Origin: an uncultured Lachnospiraceae bacterium
Lineage (GTDB): Bacteria > Bacillota > Clostridia > Lachnospirales > Lachnospiraceae
Direction: 5' to 3'
DNA length: 48,967 nucleotides
Assembly: GCA_902802515.1 (NCBI GenBank)
Contig: CADCMM010000029.1
Span: forward strand, 1 to 48,967
The translations under genes were made by a program, and so were the position numbers. This document shows, piece by piece, positions 1 through 8,912 of this stretch. Position 1 is the first letter of the stretch, and every line of letters begins with the position of its first letter. Under the pieces are notes generated by a model. The model did no database searches. It was not told the origin of the DNA and saw only the letters and a list, made by a program, of their open reading frames with translations.

Positions 1-1260
1 CTGGCGCTTCGCATGGAAAAGCGCCTTGGCGCAGTGTATGAAGAGATCAGTGACGAGACAGCAGCGCTGAACACTGTGGCGGAAGAGAACCTGGCAGGGG
101 TACGCACGGTAAAAGCTTTTGCCAAAGAAGAATTTGAGTTGAACAAATTCCGGAAACGGAACCGGAGATTTTACGATCTGAACATGGAGCAGGCGCATCT
201 GGTGGCGTCTTATCAGCCGCTGATCTCGTTCCTGGGAAAAGTGCTGCTTTTGGCAGTAGTGATCGCCGGAGGTCTGCTGGTGATCCACGGGAATATGACT
301 CTGGGAACGCTGGGAGCATTCTCTGAGTATGCCAACAATATTATCTGGCCCATGGAGATCATCGGATGGCTCAGCAACGATATTGCCTCGGCCGCGGCTT
401 CCTGGAAAAAGATCCAGACGATCATGGGAGAGAAACCGGTGATCAAAAACCAGGAAAATGCTCTGGTGCCGGAAGAAATCCAGGGAAGGCTGACTTTTGA
501 CAATGTAAGCCTTAAACTGGATGGCCAGCAGATTTTGGAGAACGTATCGTTTGATCTGCAGCCGGGAAAAACCCTGGGAATCATGGGTATGACCGGCGCG
601 GGTAAGAGTATGCTGGTAAGTCTGGCTCAGCGTTTTTATGACCCCACAGAAGGGCGTATTTTGCTGGATAGCATGGATGTGAAAACGCTTTCTCTGGCCA
701 GCCTTCGCTCTTCCATGGCGGTGGTTTTCCAGGATGTATTCCTGTTTTCGGACACAGTCAACCAGAATATCCGGATGGGGCAGAAGCGGCGGATGATGCC
801 GGAGACGGTGCGCTGGGCGCTGAAATTAGCGGATGCCCTTGGGTTTGTCAGCCAACTTGGTGAGCAGGAGGAAACCCTGATCGGAGAGCGCGGCGTGGGT
901 CTCTCGGGCGGACAAAAACAGCGTATCAGCATTGCCAGGGCTATGGCGAAAAAAGCACCGATTTTGATATTGGATGATTCCACATCCGCCCTGGACATGG
1001 AGACAGAGAGACAGATCCAGTCGGATCTGAAAAAGGTAGAACATATATCGAAAATTATTATCGGGCACCGGATATCCGCGGTTCGTGACGCGGACGAGAT
1101 TCTGATCCTGGAGAACGGAAAAGTGCTGGAGCGGGGAACCCATGAAGATCTGATGCGCAGGAGGGGCCAGTATTACCATACCTGGTGTGTGCAGTACGGG
1201 GAGGAAGCGACGGCTCAGAACCGGCCATTATCAGGAGGGGAGGCGCAGCTATGTCAGTAA
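1..1260 (+). CDS. ABC exporter half-transporter, degenerate-site subunit (5' partial)
   Basis: The reading frame is open from base 1, so the N-terminus and first membrane helices lie outside the window. What remains is the end of a type-1 exporter membrane domain, including the intracellular segment around VKAFAKEE, followed by a full nucleotide-binding domain. Walker A is GMTGAGKS (about base 586), the signature is canonical LSGGQ (about base 901), and Walker B reads ILILDD, with Asp where the catalytic Glu is expected. The switch His is present (GHR). An Asp in place of the Glu is the mark of the degenerate-site partner in heterodimeric exporters such as TM287/288 or BmrCD. The stop overlaps the next gene by 10 bases, so the two are translationally coupled and very likely form one multidrug or lipid-type exporter. 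The substrate cannot be told. Confidence 0.93.
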   Translation: MALRMEKRLGAVYEEISDETAALNTVAEENLAGVRTVKAFAKEEFELNKFRKRNRRFYDLNMEQAHLVASYQPLISFLGKVLLLAVVIAGGLLVIHGNMTLGTLGAFSEYANNIIWPMEIIGWLSNDIASAAASWKKIQTIMGEKPVIKNQENALVPEEIQGRLTFDNVSLKLDGQQILENVSFDLQPGKTLGIMGMTGAGKSMLVSLAQRFYDPTEGRILLDSMDVKTLSLASLRSSMAVVFQDVFLFSDTVNQNIRMGQKRRMMPETVRWALKLADALGFVSQLGEQEETLIGERGVGLSGGQKQRISIARAMAKKAPILILDDSTSALDMETERQIQSDLKKVEHISKIIIGHRISAVRDADEILILENGKVLERGTHEDLMRRRGQYYHTWCVQYGEEATAQNRPLSGGEAQLCQ

Positions 1261-3029
1261 ATTCTATAAGGCAGGATGAGGTACAGAAGGAAGTATCCAA
1301 AAGGCAGACGCTGAAGCGGCTGTACCGCTATCTGTTTGCCTACAAAAAGCAACTTATGTTGGTGACCTTGCTGCTGGCGCTGACCGTGTCCATCAGTCTG
1401 ATCTCCCCACTTTTTATTGAGCGGGCCATCGATGTACATGTGACAAACGGAGACTGGAAGCGGCTGCTTATGCTGGGAGCCGTGGTACTGGCGGCCTACC
1501 TGGCCTTTATGCTGGGAACCAGGGTACAGACCATTCTCATGGCCAGAGTCACCAACCAGGTGCTGCTCACTATCCGGGAAGAACTGTATGCGCATATTCA
1601 GACCCTGAGCTTTCATTTCTTTGACAGCAGACCTACCGGAAAAATCCTGGCAAGAGTCATCGGGGATGTAAACTCTTTGAAAGAACTGCTCTCGGACAGT
1701 GTTACCCAGCTGGTACCGGAATTTGTCACCGTGGTGGGAGTGGCCGTGATCATGGTGGTAAAAAATGCCCGCCTGGCCCTGTCCGCCCTGATCACCCTGC
1801 CCTTCCTGGCAGTGGGATTGTTCGCGATCATGACGATTTCCCACAAGAGATGGCAGCTGTTTCGAAAGAAATCTTCCAATCTGAACGCCTTTGTCCATGA
1901 AGATATGGCAGGAATTCAGGTGATTCAGAGCTTTGCGGCGGAGGAAGAGACCAGAGAAGATTTTTATCTGCTGGCGGATGAACACCGGCAGGCGTTTGTG
2001 AACGCGGTGCGGCTGGCAGACTGCTTTGGGCCGCTGGTAGATATCACCTGGGGCATGGGAGCATTCCTGCTCTATTTTATCGGCATAAAGATCGTGGGAG
2101 TAGATGAGGTTGGCATAGGGACTTTTCTGGCTTTCTCCACCTATCTTGGCATGTTCTGGAATCCCATCCGGAACCTGGCCAGCTTCTATAATAAACTGGT
2201 GACAAACCTCTCTGCGGCTGAGCGGATCTTTGATATCATGGATACCGCAGCCGATATTACGGACCGCCCGGACGCGAAGGAGCTTCCTTTGATTCAGGGA
2301 GAAGTGCGTTTTGAGTATGTCACCTTTGCCTACCGCGATGAGCCGGAACGCAATGTGCTGGAGCAGGTAAGCTTCAAAGTGGAGCCGGGACAGACTATCG
2401 CCCTGGTAGGGCCTACCGGAGCGGGAAAGACCACCATTGTAAATCTTATCAGCCGTTTCTATGATGTGACGGCAGGAAAGATATTTATTGATGATCACGA
2501 GATACATGAGGTGACCATGAAGAGCCTGAGAAAGCAGATGGGAGTCATGACCCAGGAAAACTTTCTCTTTACCGGGACCATTCGGGAGAATATCTGTTAT
2601 GGCAGATCAGGCGCGACGGAGGAAGAGATGATTGCCGCCGCCAAGGCCGTGAATGCCCATGACTTTATCATGAAGCTGGAGAAAGGGTATGATACACAGA
2701 TCAGCGAGCGGGGAGCCCAGCTATCCATCGGGCAGAGACAGCTTTTAGCGTTTGCCCGCACCATGATCTCGGATCCGCGCATCCTGATCCTGGATGAAGC
2801 TACCTCCAGCATTGATACCCACACGGAAATCTTGGTGCAGGAGGGCATCCGGCATCTGCTGGAAAACAGAACCTCCTTTGTAGTGGCTCACCGGCTTTCC
2901 ACCATCCGGAATGCCGACCGCATTTTTGTGATCGATGGGAAAGGCATTCTGGAGGATGGAAACCATGAGCAGTTAATGGCAAAGAAAGGAGCGTACTACG
3001 CGCTTTATCAGAGTCAGTTTGATATCTGA
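1251..3029 (+). CDS. ABC exporter half-transporter, consensus-site subunit
   Basis: Start chosen at the ATG preceded by a strong AGGAGGGG; an upstream in-frame extension has no support. The 592-residue protein has six membrane helices (about residues 35-320) and a nucleotide-binding domain: Walker A GPTGAGKT (387-394), Walker B ILILDE (511-516) with the catalytic Glu, and switch His in VVAHR (about 547). Its signature is LSIGQ (491-495) rather than LSGGQ. In the dimer this weak signature would face the Asp-containing site of the upstream partner, while the intact Walker B here would face the partner's perfect LSGGQ. The pair therefore forms one consensus and one degenerate ATP site, as known for heterodimeric exporters. 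The last 16 bases overlap the convergent deacetylase gene. Confidence 0.95.
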   Translation: MSVNSIRQDEVQKEVSKRQTLKRLYRYLFAYKKQLMLVTLLLALTVSISLISPLFIERAIDVHVTNGDWKRLLMLGAVVLAAYLAFMLGTRVQTILMARVTNQVLLTIREELYAHIQTLSFHFFDSRPTGKILARVIGDVNSLKELLSDSVTQLVPEFVTVVGVAVIMVVKNARLALSALITLPFLAVGLFAIMTISHKRWQLFRKKSSNLNAFVHEDMAGIQVIQSFAAEEETREDFYLLADEHRQAFVNAVRLADCFGPLVDITWGMGAFLLYFIGIKIVGVDEVGIGTFLAFSTYLGMFWNPIRNLASFYNKLVTNLSAAERIFDIMDTAADITDRPDAKELPLIQGEVRFEYVTFAYRDEPERNVLEQVSFKVEPGQTIALVGPTGAGKTTIVNLISRFYDVTAGKIFIDDHEIHEVTMKSLRKQMGVMTQENFLFTGTIRENICYGRSGATEEEMIAAAKAVNAHDFIMKLEKGYDTQISERGAQLSIGQRQLLAFARTMISDPRILILDEATSSIDTHTEILVQEGIRHLLENRTSFVVAHRLSTIRNADRIFVIDGKGILEDGNHEQLMAKKGAYYALYQSQFDI

Positions 3030-3811
3030 CGTCCCTCATGGTCGATGCGATAATTCTCCCGGTACACCAGCTGGGAGAGGGGCACCAGCTCATAACCGGC
3101 CTCCTGTAGCTTTGTAATCACCGTATCCAGCGCCTGGGCAGTGTACTTGGCCCCATTGTGCATCAAAATGATGGAACCATTACCCAGATGCGGATTTTCA
3201 GTAATGGTCTGAACAATAGAATCTACACCGTAATTCTTCCAGTCCAGGGAATCTACATCCCATTGAATGGGCAGATAGCCGCAGGACTTTGAGGTTTGTA
3301 TTAACAGGGTATTGTAGTCGCCATAAGGCGGCCGGAAGAGATTCATGTCGATACCGGTGAGGGTTTTTACCTTATCATGTACCGACATAATCTCTTTTTT
3401 TTGCTGCGCCGCGGAAAGCTTACTCATATTTTTGTGATTTTCGCTGTGGTTGCCCAGATCGTGTCCGGCTGCCGCGATACGTTTTACATCCTCCGGGTAG
3501 TTGTCAACCCATCCTCCGGTCATGAAAAATGTGGCTTTTACGTTGTGGGCAGCTAAAATATCCAGCAGTTTCCCGGTATCTTCATTTCCCCAGGCAGCAT
3601 CGAAAGTGAGCGCTACCCGGGGCTTTTCCGTCTGTACACAGTAGACAGGCAGTTCTTTTGCAGCCTGCATATTGCTGACGGCTACCATCTGATCTTTCGT
3701 ATAGTAAGAGCCTGCCAGAAACAGGAGGGCGCAGAGCATTACCACCCCCGCGCCTCGAAGATGAAAGATCAGGCTCTCCGGTATCTGTCTTTCCGGTTTC
3801 TTTTCTGTCAT
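3014..3811 (-). CDS. Polysaccharide deacetylase (CE4, PdaB-like), membrane anchored
   Basis: A 265-residue protein with one N-terminal membrane segment (about 20-36) and an extracytoplasmic NodB/CE4 domain. Motif 1 reads TFDAAWG (69-75): it keeps the metal-binding first Asp but has Ala in place of the second, as in the PdaB/YbaN sporulation branch. Motif 2 is HSENH (H122 and H126), motif 3 RPPYG (160-164), followed by WDVDSLDW and ILMHN. The family removes acetyl groups from peptidoglycan or related N-acetylated glycans. The PdaB-like first motif fits a role in cortex or spore wall, but the gene is not next to other spore genes. Its 3' end overlaps the ABC exporter gene tail to tail. Confidence 0.88.
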   Translation of the reverse strand: MTEKKPERQIPESLIFHLRGAGVVMLCALLFLAGSYYTKDQMVAVSNMQAAKELPVYCVQTEKPRVALTFDAAWGNEDTGKLLDILAAHNVKATFFMTGGWVDNYPEDVKRIAAAGHDLGNHSENHKNMSKLSAAQQKKEIMSVHDKVKTLTGIDMNLFRPPYGDYNTLLIQTSKSCGYLPIQWDVDSLDWKNYGVDSIVQTITENPHLGNGSIILMHNGAKYTAQALDTVITKLQEAGYELVPLSQLVYRENYRIDHEGRQISN

Positions 3812-3911
3812 ATGATGTCCGTCCTTTGCGAAAACTTCCTTACTATAAGATATATTGCGGTTTCTTGCAAATAGAATAGATTTATGTGCCGAATCTTGCG
3901 AAAAAATATGC

Positions 3912-3939
3912 TTGCAACTTTTCGGGAAAGCGGTATTAT
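3912..3939 (+). promoter_or_regulatory. Candidate sigma-A promoter for folC
   Basis: TTGCAA at 3912-3917 and TATTAT at 3934-3939 are separated by 16 bases, about 50 bases upstream of the folC start. The surrounding 3812-3911 stretch, between the divergent deacetylase gene and folC, is AT-rich and holds no other recognisable signal. Confidence 0.5.
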
Positions 3940-3986
3940 AAAAAGGAACTGTTGAAAAGAGACAATCATCAGAAGAGGATAAGTCA

Positions 3987-5291
3987 TTGAATTACGAAGA
4001 AGCAGTGAATTACATATCGGAGGTTCCGAAATTTACGACGAAAAATAAAGCAGAAAATACCCTGGAACTGCTGCGGCGGCTGGGACACCCGGAGGAACAG
4101 TATAAAGTGATCCATGTGGCGGGAACGAACGGCAAGGGATCCGTCTGTGCGTTTACCGCGTCAATTCTGCAGCACGCAGGCTATCGGACCGGATTGTTTA
4201 TCTCTCCGCATCTGGTGAAGATCAACGAGCGGTTTCAGATCGATCAGGAACCGGTTTCGGACGATTGTTTTCTGGAAGCGTTTCGCGAGGTAAAGCGGGT
4301 CATCGATGAGATGGTGCAGGATGGGTACTATCATCCGACGTATTTTGAGATCCTGTTTGCGGTGGGAATGCTGATCTTCGCATGGGAGAAGGTGGAGTAT
4401 CTGGTGATGGAGACCGGACTTGGCGGAAGACTGGATGCCACCAACACGGTGGCGCACCCCGTGGCAACGGTCATTACCTCCATCAGCCTGGATCACACGG
4501 AATACCTGGGAGATACGGTGGAACAGATTGCAGGGGAGAAAGCAGGCATCATCAAGGAAAGCGTGCCGGTGATCTATGACGGTCAGAACCGTGCGGCAGA
4601 GAAAGTCATTCTGAAAAAGGCCCGGGAAATGCATGCGCCCGCGTATCCGTTTTACGGAGAGATGTGTGAGATTCTGGAGAGAACGGATAAAAGCATTGAT
4701 TTTGTGCTCAATAACAGGTATTATGATTACAAAACTGTGCATGTGCCCTATCTGGCGGAGTATCAGATCACAAACAGTTCGCTGGCAATGATGACCATTC
4801 GCGTTCTGGATCCCCATAGAGAGATTTCCGATCAGACTGTTTTGCAGGGGATCGCGAATACACGCTGGAGCGGAAGGATGGAGACGGTTCTTCCCGGGGT
4901 TGTTCTGGACGGGGCGCACAATGCGGCCGGAATTGAGGAATTTTTAAAGACGGTTCGCAGCATGCAGCATAAGCACAAGGTTTCATTGCTGTTTTCTGCG
5001 GTGGTGGAAAAGGATTACAATAAAATGATCCGGGAGATCTGTGAGGGAGCGGATTTTTCCTCTGTTGTGGTTACGCAGATTGAAGGCAGCCGGAAGGTCA
5101 CAGCGAAGGAACTGGCGGAAGTATTTCGCAGTTATACGAAAGCACCGGTAGCGGAAAGCGCAGATGTGCGGGACGCACTGGAACTGGCCATGGAACAAAG
5201 GCAGGACGGCATGCTGTTCTGCGTGGGTTCCCTGTATCTGATCGGGGAGATCAAAGCCATCCTCGACAAGCAGAAGGTACAGCAGCATTAA
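3987..5291 (+). CDS. folC: Folylpolyglutamate synthase / dihydrofolate synthase
   Basis: A 434-residue Mur-ligase-family enzyme that adds glutamate to folates, and often also makes dihydrofolate from dihydropteroate, using ATP. The P-loop is GTNGKGS (46-52) after the characteristic VIHVAG. The family signature ETGLGGRLDATN lies near 140, followed by SLDHTEYLGD. The C-terminal domain carries LDGAHN (about 309). Start is TTG with AGAGGA upstream, giving MNYEEAVNYI, a usual FolC N-terminus. Length is normal for the family. It appears to lead a small operon with the 48-residue protein and the zinc-ribbon/TPR protein, but no folate-pathway partner is adjacent. Confidence 0.95.
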   Translation: MNYEEAVNYISEVPKFTTKNKAENTLELLRRLGHPEEQYKVIHVAGTNGKGSVCAFTASILQHAGYRTGLFISPHLVKINERFQIDQEPVSDDCFLEAFREVKRVIDEMVQDGYYHPTYFEILFAVGMLIFAWEKVEYLVMETGLGGRLDATNTVAHPVATVITSISLDHTEYLGDTVEQIAGEKAGIIKESVPVIYDGQNRAAEKVILKKAREMHAPAYPFYGEMCEILERTDKSIDFVLNNRYYDYKTVHVPYLAEYQITNSSLAMMTIRVLDPHREISDQTVLQGIANTRWSGRMETVLPGVVLDGAHNAAGIEEFLKTVRSMQHKHKVSLLFSAVVEKDYNKMIREICEGADFSSVVVTQIEGSRKVTAKELAEVFRSYTKAPVAESADVRDALELAMEQRQDGMLFCVGSLYLIGEIKAILDKQKVQQH

Positions 5292-5312
5292 GGGAGTATA
5301 AGGAGAATTCAA

Positions 5313-5459
5313 ATGATCAATTATGAAGAAGAACTGAAAAAGTTTCATCCCAGCATGGATGTGAACGAGGCGGAGGATGCCATTTACAGCCGGGATCTGA
5401 CGGATGTGACAGATATTCTGAAAGAAATGCTGAAAGAAGAAAAACAGAAGAAGAAATAG
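5313..5459 (+). CDS. 48-residue charged protein of unknown function
   Basis: Short frame starting at ATG after a clear AAGGAG (5300-5305) and ending with TAG nine bases before the next gene. The product begins MINYEEELKKF, is acidic in the middle and ends in a Lys-rich tail (KEEKQKKK). It has no membrane segment or signal peptide and is predicted to be mostly helical. The good ribosome-binding site, the tight position between folC and the TPR gene on the same strand and the lack of spare sequence argue that it is a real gene in this operon. I do not recognise a family. Confidence 0.65.
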   Translation: MINYEEELKKFHPSMDVNEAEDAIYSRDLTDVTDILKEMLKEEKQKKK

Positions 5460-5468
5460 GGGAAAATT

Positions 5469-7073
5469 ATGAAATGTATTTACTGTAACTCTCCCCTGGC
5501 GGCGATTGATTACTGTCCCGGCTGCGGGGCGGATGTGACTATTCTGAAGCGAATCGTCCGTATATCCAATCTTTTGTATAATCAGGGGCTGGAGAAGGCA
5601 TCGGTGAGGGATCTCTCAGGGGCTATTGCCTGCCTGAAACGAAGCCTGAAATTTAATAAGGAAAATATTGACGCCAGAAATCTTCTGGGTCTGTGCTATT
5701 ATGAAACCGGAGAAGTGGTGTCAGCACTCTGCGAGTGGGTCATCAGCAAGAACCTGCAGCCGGAGGATAATCTGGCGGACTATTATATTACGAAGCTTCA
5801 GAACAATAAGAATCGGCTGGATACCATTAATCAGACCATCCGAAAGTACAATCAGTCCATTGAGTACTGTCGGCAGGATAATGAGGACATGGCCGTCATC
5901 CAGCTGAAAAAAGTCATAGCCCAGAATCCGAAACTGGTTAAAGCACATCAGCTGCTGGCACTGCTCTATATCAAACATCAGGATTACGAGAAGGCCAGAA
6001 GATTGCTGAAAAAAGCGGCGGCAGTGGATAATACCAATACCACCACGCTGCGGTATCTGACTGAAATTGAAGAGATGACAGGGAAATCCACATCCTTTGC
6101 TGCCAGAAGACGCCATTTGGAAATGGAGCCAAATGAGGGACTGGGAGGCACGCTGCGCTATGTCAGCGGCAATGAGACCATCATTCAGCCCACCACGTTC
6201 CGTGACAGTTCCACGGTAGCTACCTTTATCAATATCGCCCTGGGAATTTTGCTGGGGGGAGCTATCGTGTGGTTTCTTGTAGTTCCAGCCAGCCGCCAGA
6301 GCGTCAAGGAAAGTGCGAACCAGCAGGTGGCGGACGCCAATACAAAGCTTGCTTCCGAGTCCGCCAGGCTTCAGGATCTTCAGGATGAGATTGACTCCTA
6401 TATCCAGAAAGCGGATGAGGCTGCTTCGGAGAAAGAAAATGCTCTGAACAAGGCGGAAAGTTATGAAGAACTGCTGGGAGTGGCGGATCTCTACGTCAAT
6501 GGTTCCCAGACGGCGGCGGTGGATGAGATCGGTAAGCTTAACGCGGACGATTTTGAGGGCAATGCGAAGAAGCTGTATGATGACCTGATGGGAGCGGTGA
6601 GCAGCGCTCTGTTTACTGAATATTATTCGGCAGGAACTACCGCATATGTAGCGGCAGATTATGCCACAGCTGCTGAACAATTGAAAAAGGCAGTGGAATC
6701 TGACCCGGAGAGAACCAATTCCTATCACTATGACGCGATGTATTATCTGGGATTTGCCTATTTCAATATGGGGGACTCCCAGAACGCAGACGCAGTCTTT
6801 AATGATATTATAGCACAGTATCCGGCCAATGCCGCCAATGTGCAGCCGTACCTCAGTACTAATGCCGGAGACCAAAGCGCAGGGACGACATCTTCGCAGG
6901 AGAGTGTAAGCCAGGGAGAGGCTTCCATGCAGAACGGAGGAGAAGACATCACTATTTATGGTGACAATGGTAACAGCAGCGGCAATAATTTGGGTTACGA
7001 TCCGGCGGATGTGGCCTGGACCGATCCCTATACGGGTCTGAACTACGATATGTACGGAAACCTGTTAGGGTAA
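5469..7073 (+). CDS. Zinc-ribbon / TPR membrane protein
   Basis: A 534-residue protein. It opens with a zinc ribbon (C3, C6, C16, C19), followed by TPR-like helices to about residue 210. One membrane segment lies at about 253-274, then a coiled coil (about 280-335), a second TPR block (about 385-455), and a Ser/Gly/Asn-rich tail with a final DPYTGLNYDMYGN segment. The likely topology is cytoplasmic zinc ribbon and first TPR block, with the second TPR block outside. Such proteins are scaffolds, and a precise role cannot be inferred. It follows the 48-residue gene by nine bases and shares its transcript. The stop is followed within 30 bases by strong hairpins. Confidence 0.8.
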   Translation: MKCIYCNSPLAAIDYCPGCGADVTILKRIVRISNLLYNQGLEKASVRDLSGAIACLKRSLKFNKENIDARNLLGLCYYETGEVVSALCEWVISKNLQPEDNLADYYITKLQNNKNRLDTINQTIRKYNQSIEYCRQDNEDMAVIQLKKVIAQNPKLVKAHQLLALLYIKHQDYEKARRLLKKAAAVDNTNTTTLRYLTEIEEMTGKSTSFAARRRHLEMEPNEGLGGTLRYVSGNETIIQPTTFRDSSTVATFINIALGILLGGAIVWFLVVPASRQSVKESANQQVADANTKLASESARLQDLQDEIDSYIQKADEAASEKENALNKAESYEELLGVADLYVNGSQTAAVDEIGKLNADDFEGNAKKLYDDLMGAVSSALFTEYYSAGTTAYVAADYATAAEQLKKAVESDPERTNSYHYDAMYYLGFAYFNMGDSQNADAVFNDIIAQYPANAANVQPYLSTNAGDQSAGTTSSQESVSQGEASMQNGGEDITIYGDNGNSSGNNLGYDPADVAWTDPYTGLNYDMYGNLLG

Positions 7074-7101
7074 TTTTCTATACATACGAGAAACCTCGCA
7101 G

Positions 7102-7134
7102 AAGGGGCCGTCGCATAAAATGCGGCAGCCCCTT
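7102..7134. repeat. Minimal copy of palindromic intergenic element (hairpin)
   Basis: A 14-base stem (7102-7115 with 7121-7134) closed by a 5-base loop, 28 bases after a stop codon. The arms contain GGCCGTCGC and GCGGCAGCC, nearly identical to the outer arms of the larger elements at 15129, 25222 and 42956. It could act as a terminator, although only three Ts follow on the plus strand. Confidence 0.6.
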
Positions 7135-7136
7135 TG

Positions 7137-7183
7137 TTCTCGTATAGGAAACTTCGTCTCCTATACGAGAAAGCCCTTCGGGC
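7137..7183 (+). terminator. Tandem hairpins between TPR gene and spoIIAA
   Basis: A perfect 13-base inverted repeat (TTCTCGTATAGGA at 7137-7149 with its complement at 7159-7171, 9-base loop) is followed at once by a small GCCC-TTC-GGGC hairpin (7173-7183). Part of the first arm (TACGAGAAA) also occurs just upstream at 7085-7093, so alternative pairings exist. The rest of the gap to spoIIAA (7184-7271) shows no clear promoter. Confidence 0.45.
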
Positions 7184-7271
7184 AAAGATGCGCACGCCAT
7201 AAATGTCCATGCGGCGCATTGAAATGGGACTGTTACAGTAAAATAGGAATATTTAGAAAGGAAAATGAAAA

Positions 7272-7607
7272 ATGGAAGACAATTTTCAGATATCGGGAAC
7301 TAATCTGACCATCCGTCTGCCGGCGGAGGTGGATCATCACAATTCGGAGGAGTTGAAACGAAAAGCGGACAGGATGCTTATGGAGAATAACATTCGCTGC
7401 ATTATTTTTGATTTTGGACGAACCAATTTTATGGACAGTTCCGGTATTGGCATGATCATGGGGAGATATAAAAATCTGAGATTCATGGGAGGCGTTGTGG
7501 TAGCCATACGGGTTAACGAGAGGATGAAGAAAATTCTGAACATGTCCGGAATTTATAAGGTGATGGATATTTATGAGGATCTGCCGGAGCAGTCCTGTTT
7601 GATGTAA
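7272..7607 (+). CDS. spoIIAA: Anti-sigma F factor antagonist SpoIIAA
   Basis: A 111-residue STAS-domain protein that, when unphosphorylated, frees sigma F from SpoIIAB in the forespore. The phosphorylation loop reads FMDSSGIGMIMGRY (DSSG at 55-58), matching the family site where one Ser is phosphorylated by SpoIIAB. It is followed closely by spoIIAB and sigF in the order known from Bacillus and clostridia, which makes the assignment firm. Start is the ATG giving MEDNFQISG, after AGAAAGG. Confidence 0.96.
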   Translation: MEDNFQISGTNLTIRLPAEVDHHNSEELKRKADRMLMENNIRCIIFDFGRTNFMDSSGIGMIMGRYKNLRFMGGVVVAIRVNERMKKILNMSGIYKVMDIYEDLPEQSCLM

Positions 7608-7618
7608 GGGGGAGCAGA

Positions 7619-8065
7619 ATGATTACGGAAAATGAGATGAAACTGGAGTTTGACAGCCGTTCCTGCAACGAGGGCTTTGCGCGGGTATCTGTGGCAGCTT
7701 TTCTGACTCAGCTGAATCCCACGCTGGAAGAAGTGGCGGATGTGAAGACCGCCCTGTCGGAGGCGGTGACGAATGCCATTATCCACGGTTACGAGGGTAA
7801 AGTTGATAAGATCATCATTACATGCAGAATCTATGACCAGACCATTGAAATTCAAGTGATGGACCGTGGGGTAGGAATTGTGGATATTCCCCAAGCGATG
7901 GAACCGCTGTTTACCACAAAACAGGATTGTGAGAGGGCCGGTATGGGATTCTCCTTTATGGAAGCTTTTATGGATACATTAGAGGTGACATCTTCTCCTG
8001 GAAAAGGAACCATTGTGAAAATGACAAAGAAAATTCTCCACACGGACAACAGATATGAGGGGTGA
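7619..8065 (+). CDS. spoIIAB: Anti-sigma F factor / serine kinase SpoIIAB
   Basis: A 148-residue GHKL ATPase-fold protein that binds and inhibits sigma F and phosphorylates SpoIIAA. The N box is EAVTNAIIHGYE, the G1 box DRGVGI, and the G2-type GMGFSFMEAF is present. Length fits the family. The start follows GGGGGAG, eleven bases after the spoIIAA stop, and sigF begins shortly downstream. Confidence 0.96.
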   Translation: MITENEMKLEFDSRSCNEGFARVSVAAFLTQLNPTLEEVADVKTALSEAVTNAIIHGYEGKVDKIIITCRIYDQTIEIQVMDRGVGIVDIPQAMEPLFTTKQDCERAGMGFSFMEAFMDTLEVTSSPGKGTIVKMTKKILHTDNRYEG

Positions 8066-8077
8066 CAACTGGTTGTT

Positions 8078-8791
8078 ATGGATCATACACTTGCATTGAT
8101 TGAACAGGCACACCAGGGGGATAAAACTGCGAGAGAAATGATTGTGGAAGAAAATCTGGGACTGGTCTTTACCGTGGTCAAACGGTTTCTCGGAAGAGGC
8201 TGCGAGATGGAGGATCTGGTCCAAATAGGAAGCATAGGGCTGCTGAAGGCGATCGATAAATTTGATCTGGGATTTGAGGTAAAATTCAGCACCTACGCTG
8301 TGCCATTGATAGCAGGAGAAATCAAGCGGTTTCTCCGGGATGACGGTATGATCAAGGTAAGCCGTTCTCTGAAAGAAATGGCGGCTCAGATTTACAGCAC
8401 GAAAGATCAGATGGAGAAGCGTCTGGGGAGGGAACCAATGATGGAAGAACTGGAACTGGAACTTGGACTCTCAGGAGAAGAAATGATGCTGGCGCTGGAA
8501 TCCTGTTCGGAGATCGAGTCGATTTACCGACCGGTATATCAGGGGGACGGTAATGCCGTGCTTTTAATGGACAAACTGGAGGAAAAGGAAAACGCGAATG
8601 AAAAAGTTTTAAATCATATGCTGTTGGAACAGCTGCTGAAACTGTTGGAGGAGCAGGAGCGGCGGCTGATCGACCTGCGGTATTTCAGAGATAAGACACA
8701 GATGGAGACCGCCAGGGAACTGGGACTTACCCAGGTACAGGTGTCACGAATGGAGAAAAAAATACTGAAAAAAATGCGGGGACAGGTATGA
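8078..8791 (+). CDS. sigF: RNA polymerase sporulation sigma factor F
   Basis: A 237-residue sigma-70-family factor (SpoIIAC). Region 2 includes ENLGLVFTVVKRF and the DLVQIGSIGLLKAIDKFD core-binding helix, followed by FSTYAVPLIAGEIKRFLRDDG. Region 4 ends with TQMETARELGLTQVQVSRMEKKILKKM, the helix-turn-helix that reads the -35 element. It directs early forespore transcription. Third gene of the spoIIA operon. GAGGGGTGA lies about eleven bases before the chosen ATG. Confidence 0.96.
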   Translation: MDHTLALIEQAHQGDKTAREMIVEENLGLVFTVVKRFLGRGCEMEDLVQIGSIGLLKAIDKFDLGFEVKFSTYAVPLIAGEIKRFLRDDGMIKVSRSLKEMAAQIYSTKDQMEKRLGREPMMEELELELGLSGEEMMLALESCSEIESIYRPVYQGDGNAVLLMDKLEEKENANEKVLNHMLLEQLLKLLEEQERRLIDLRYFRDKTQMETARELGLTQVQVSRMEKKILKKMRGQV

Positions 8792-8912
8792 GGAAATAAA
8801 CAGAAATAGATCAGGCTGCATGCATAATTTGGCGGATTTATCAAATACTGAGAGTGTAATAGATCAGAATAACGCATTAGAATATGCATTTATGAAGAAG
8901 GAGCCTGAAGTG

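Noticed and set aside
1254..2507. 417-codon frame antisense to the second ABC gene
   Set aside because: The plus strand encodes a full ABC exporter with all motifs; the antisense product has no recognisable features.
5721..6875. 384-codon antisense frame in the TPR gene
   Set aside because: The sense strand has the zinc ribbon, TPR blocks and ribosome-binding site; the antisense product has none.
8820..8912. Longer start for the 51-residue membrane protein
   Set aside because: The upstream ATG has no ribosome-binding site and the extension lowers the match to a simple N-terminal membrane helix.
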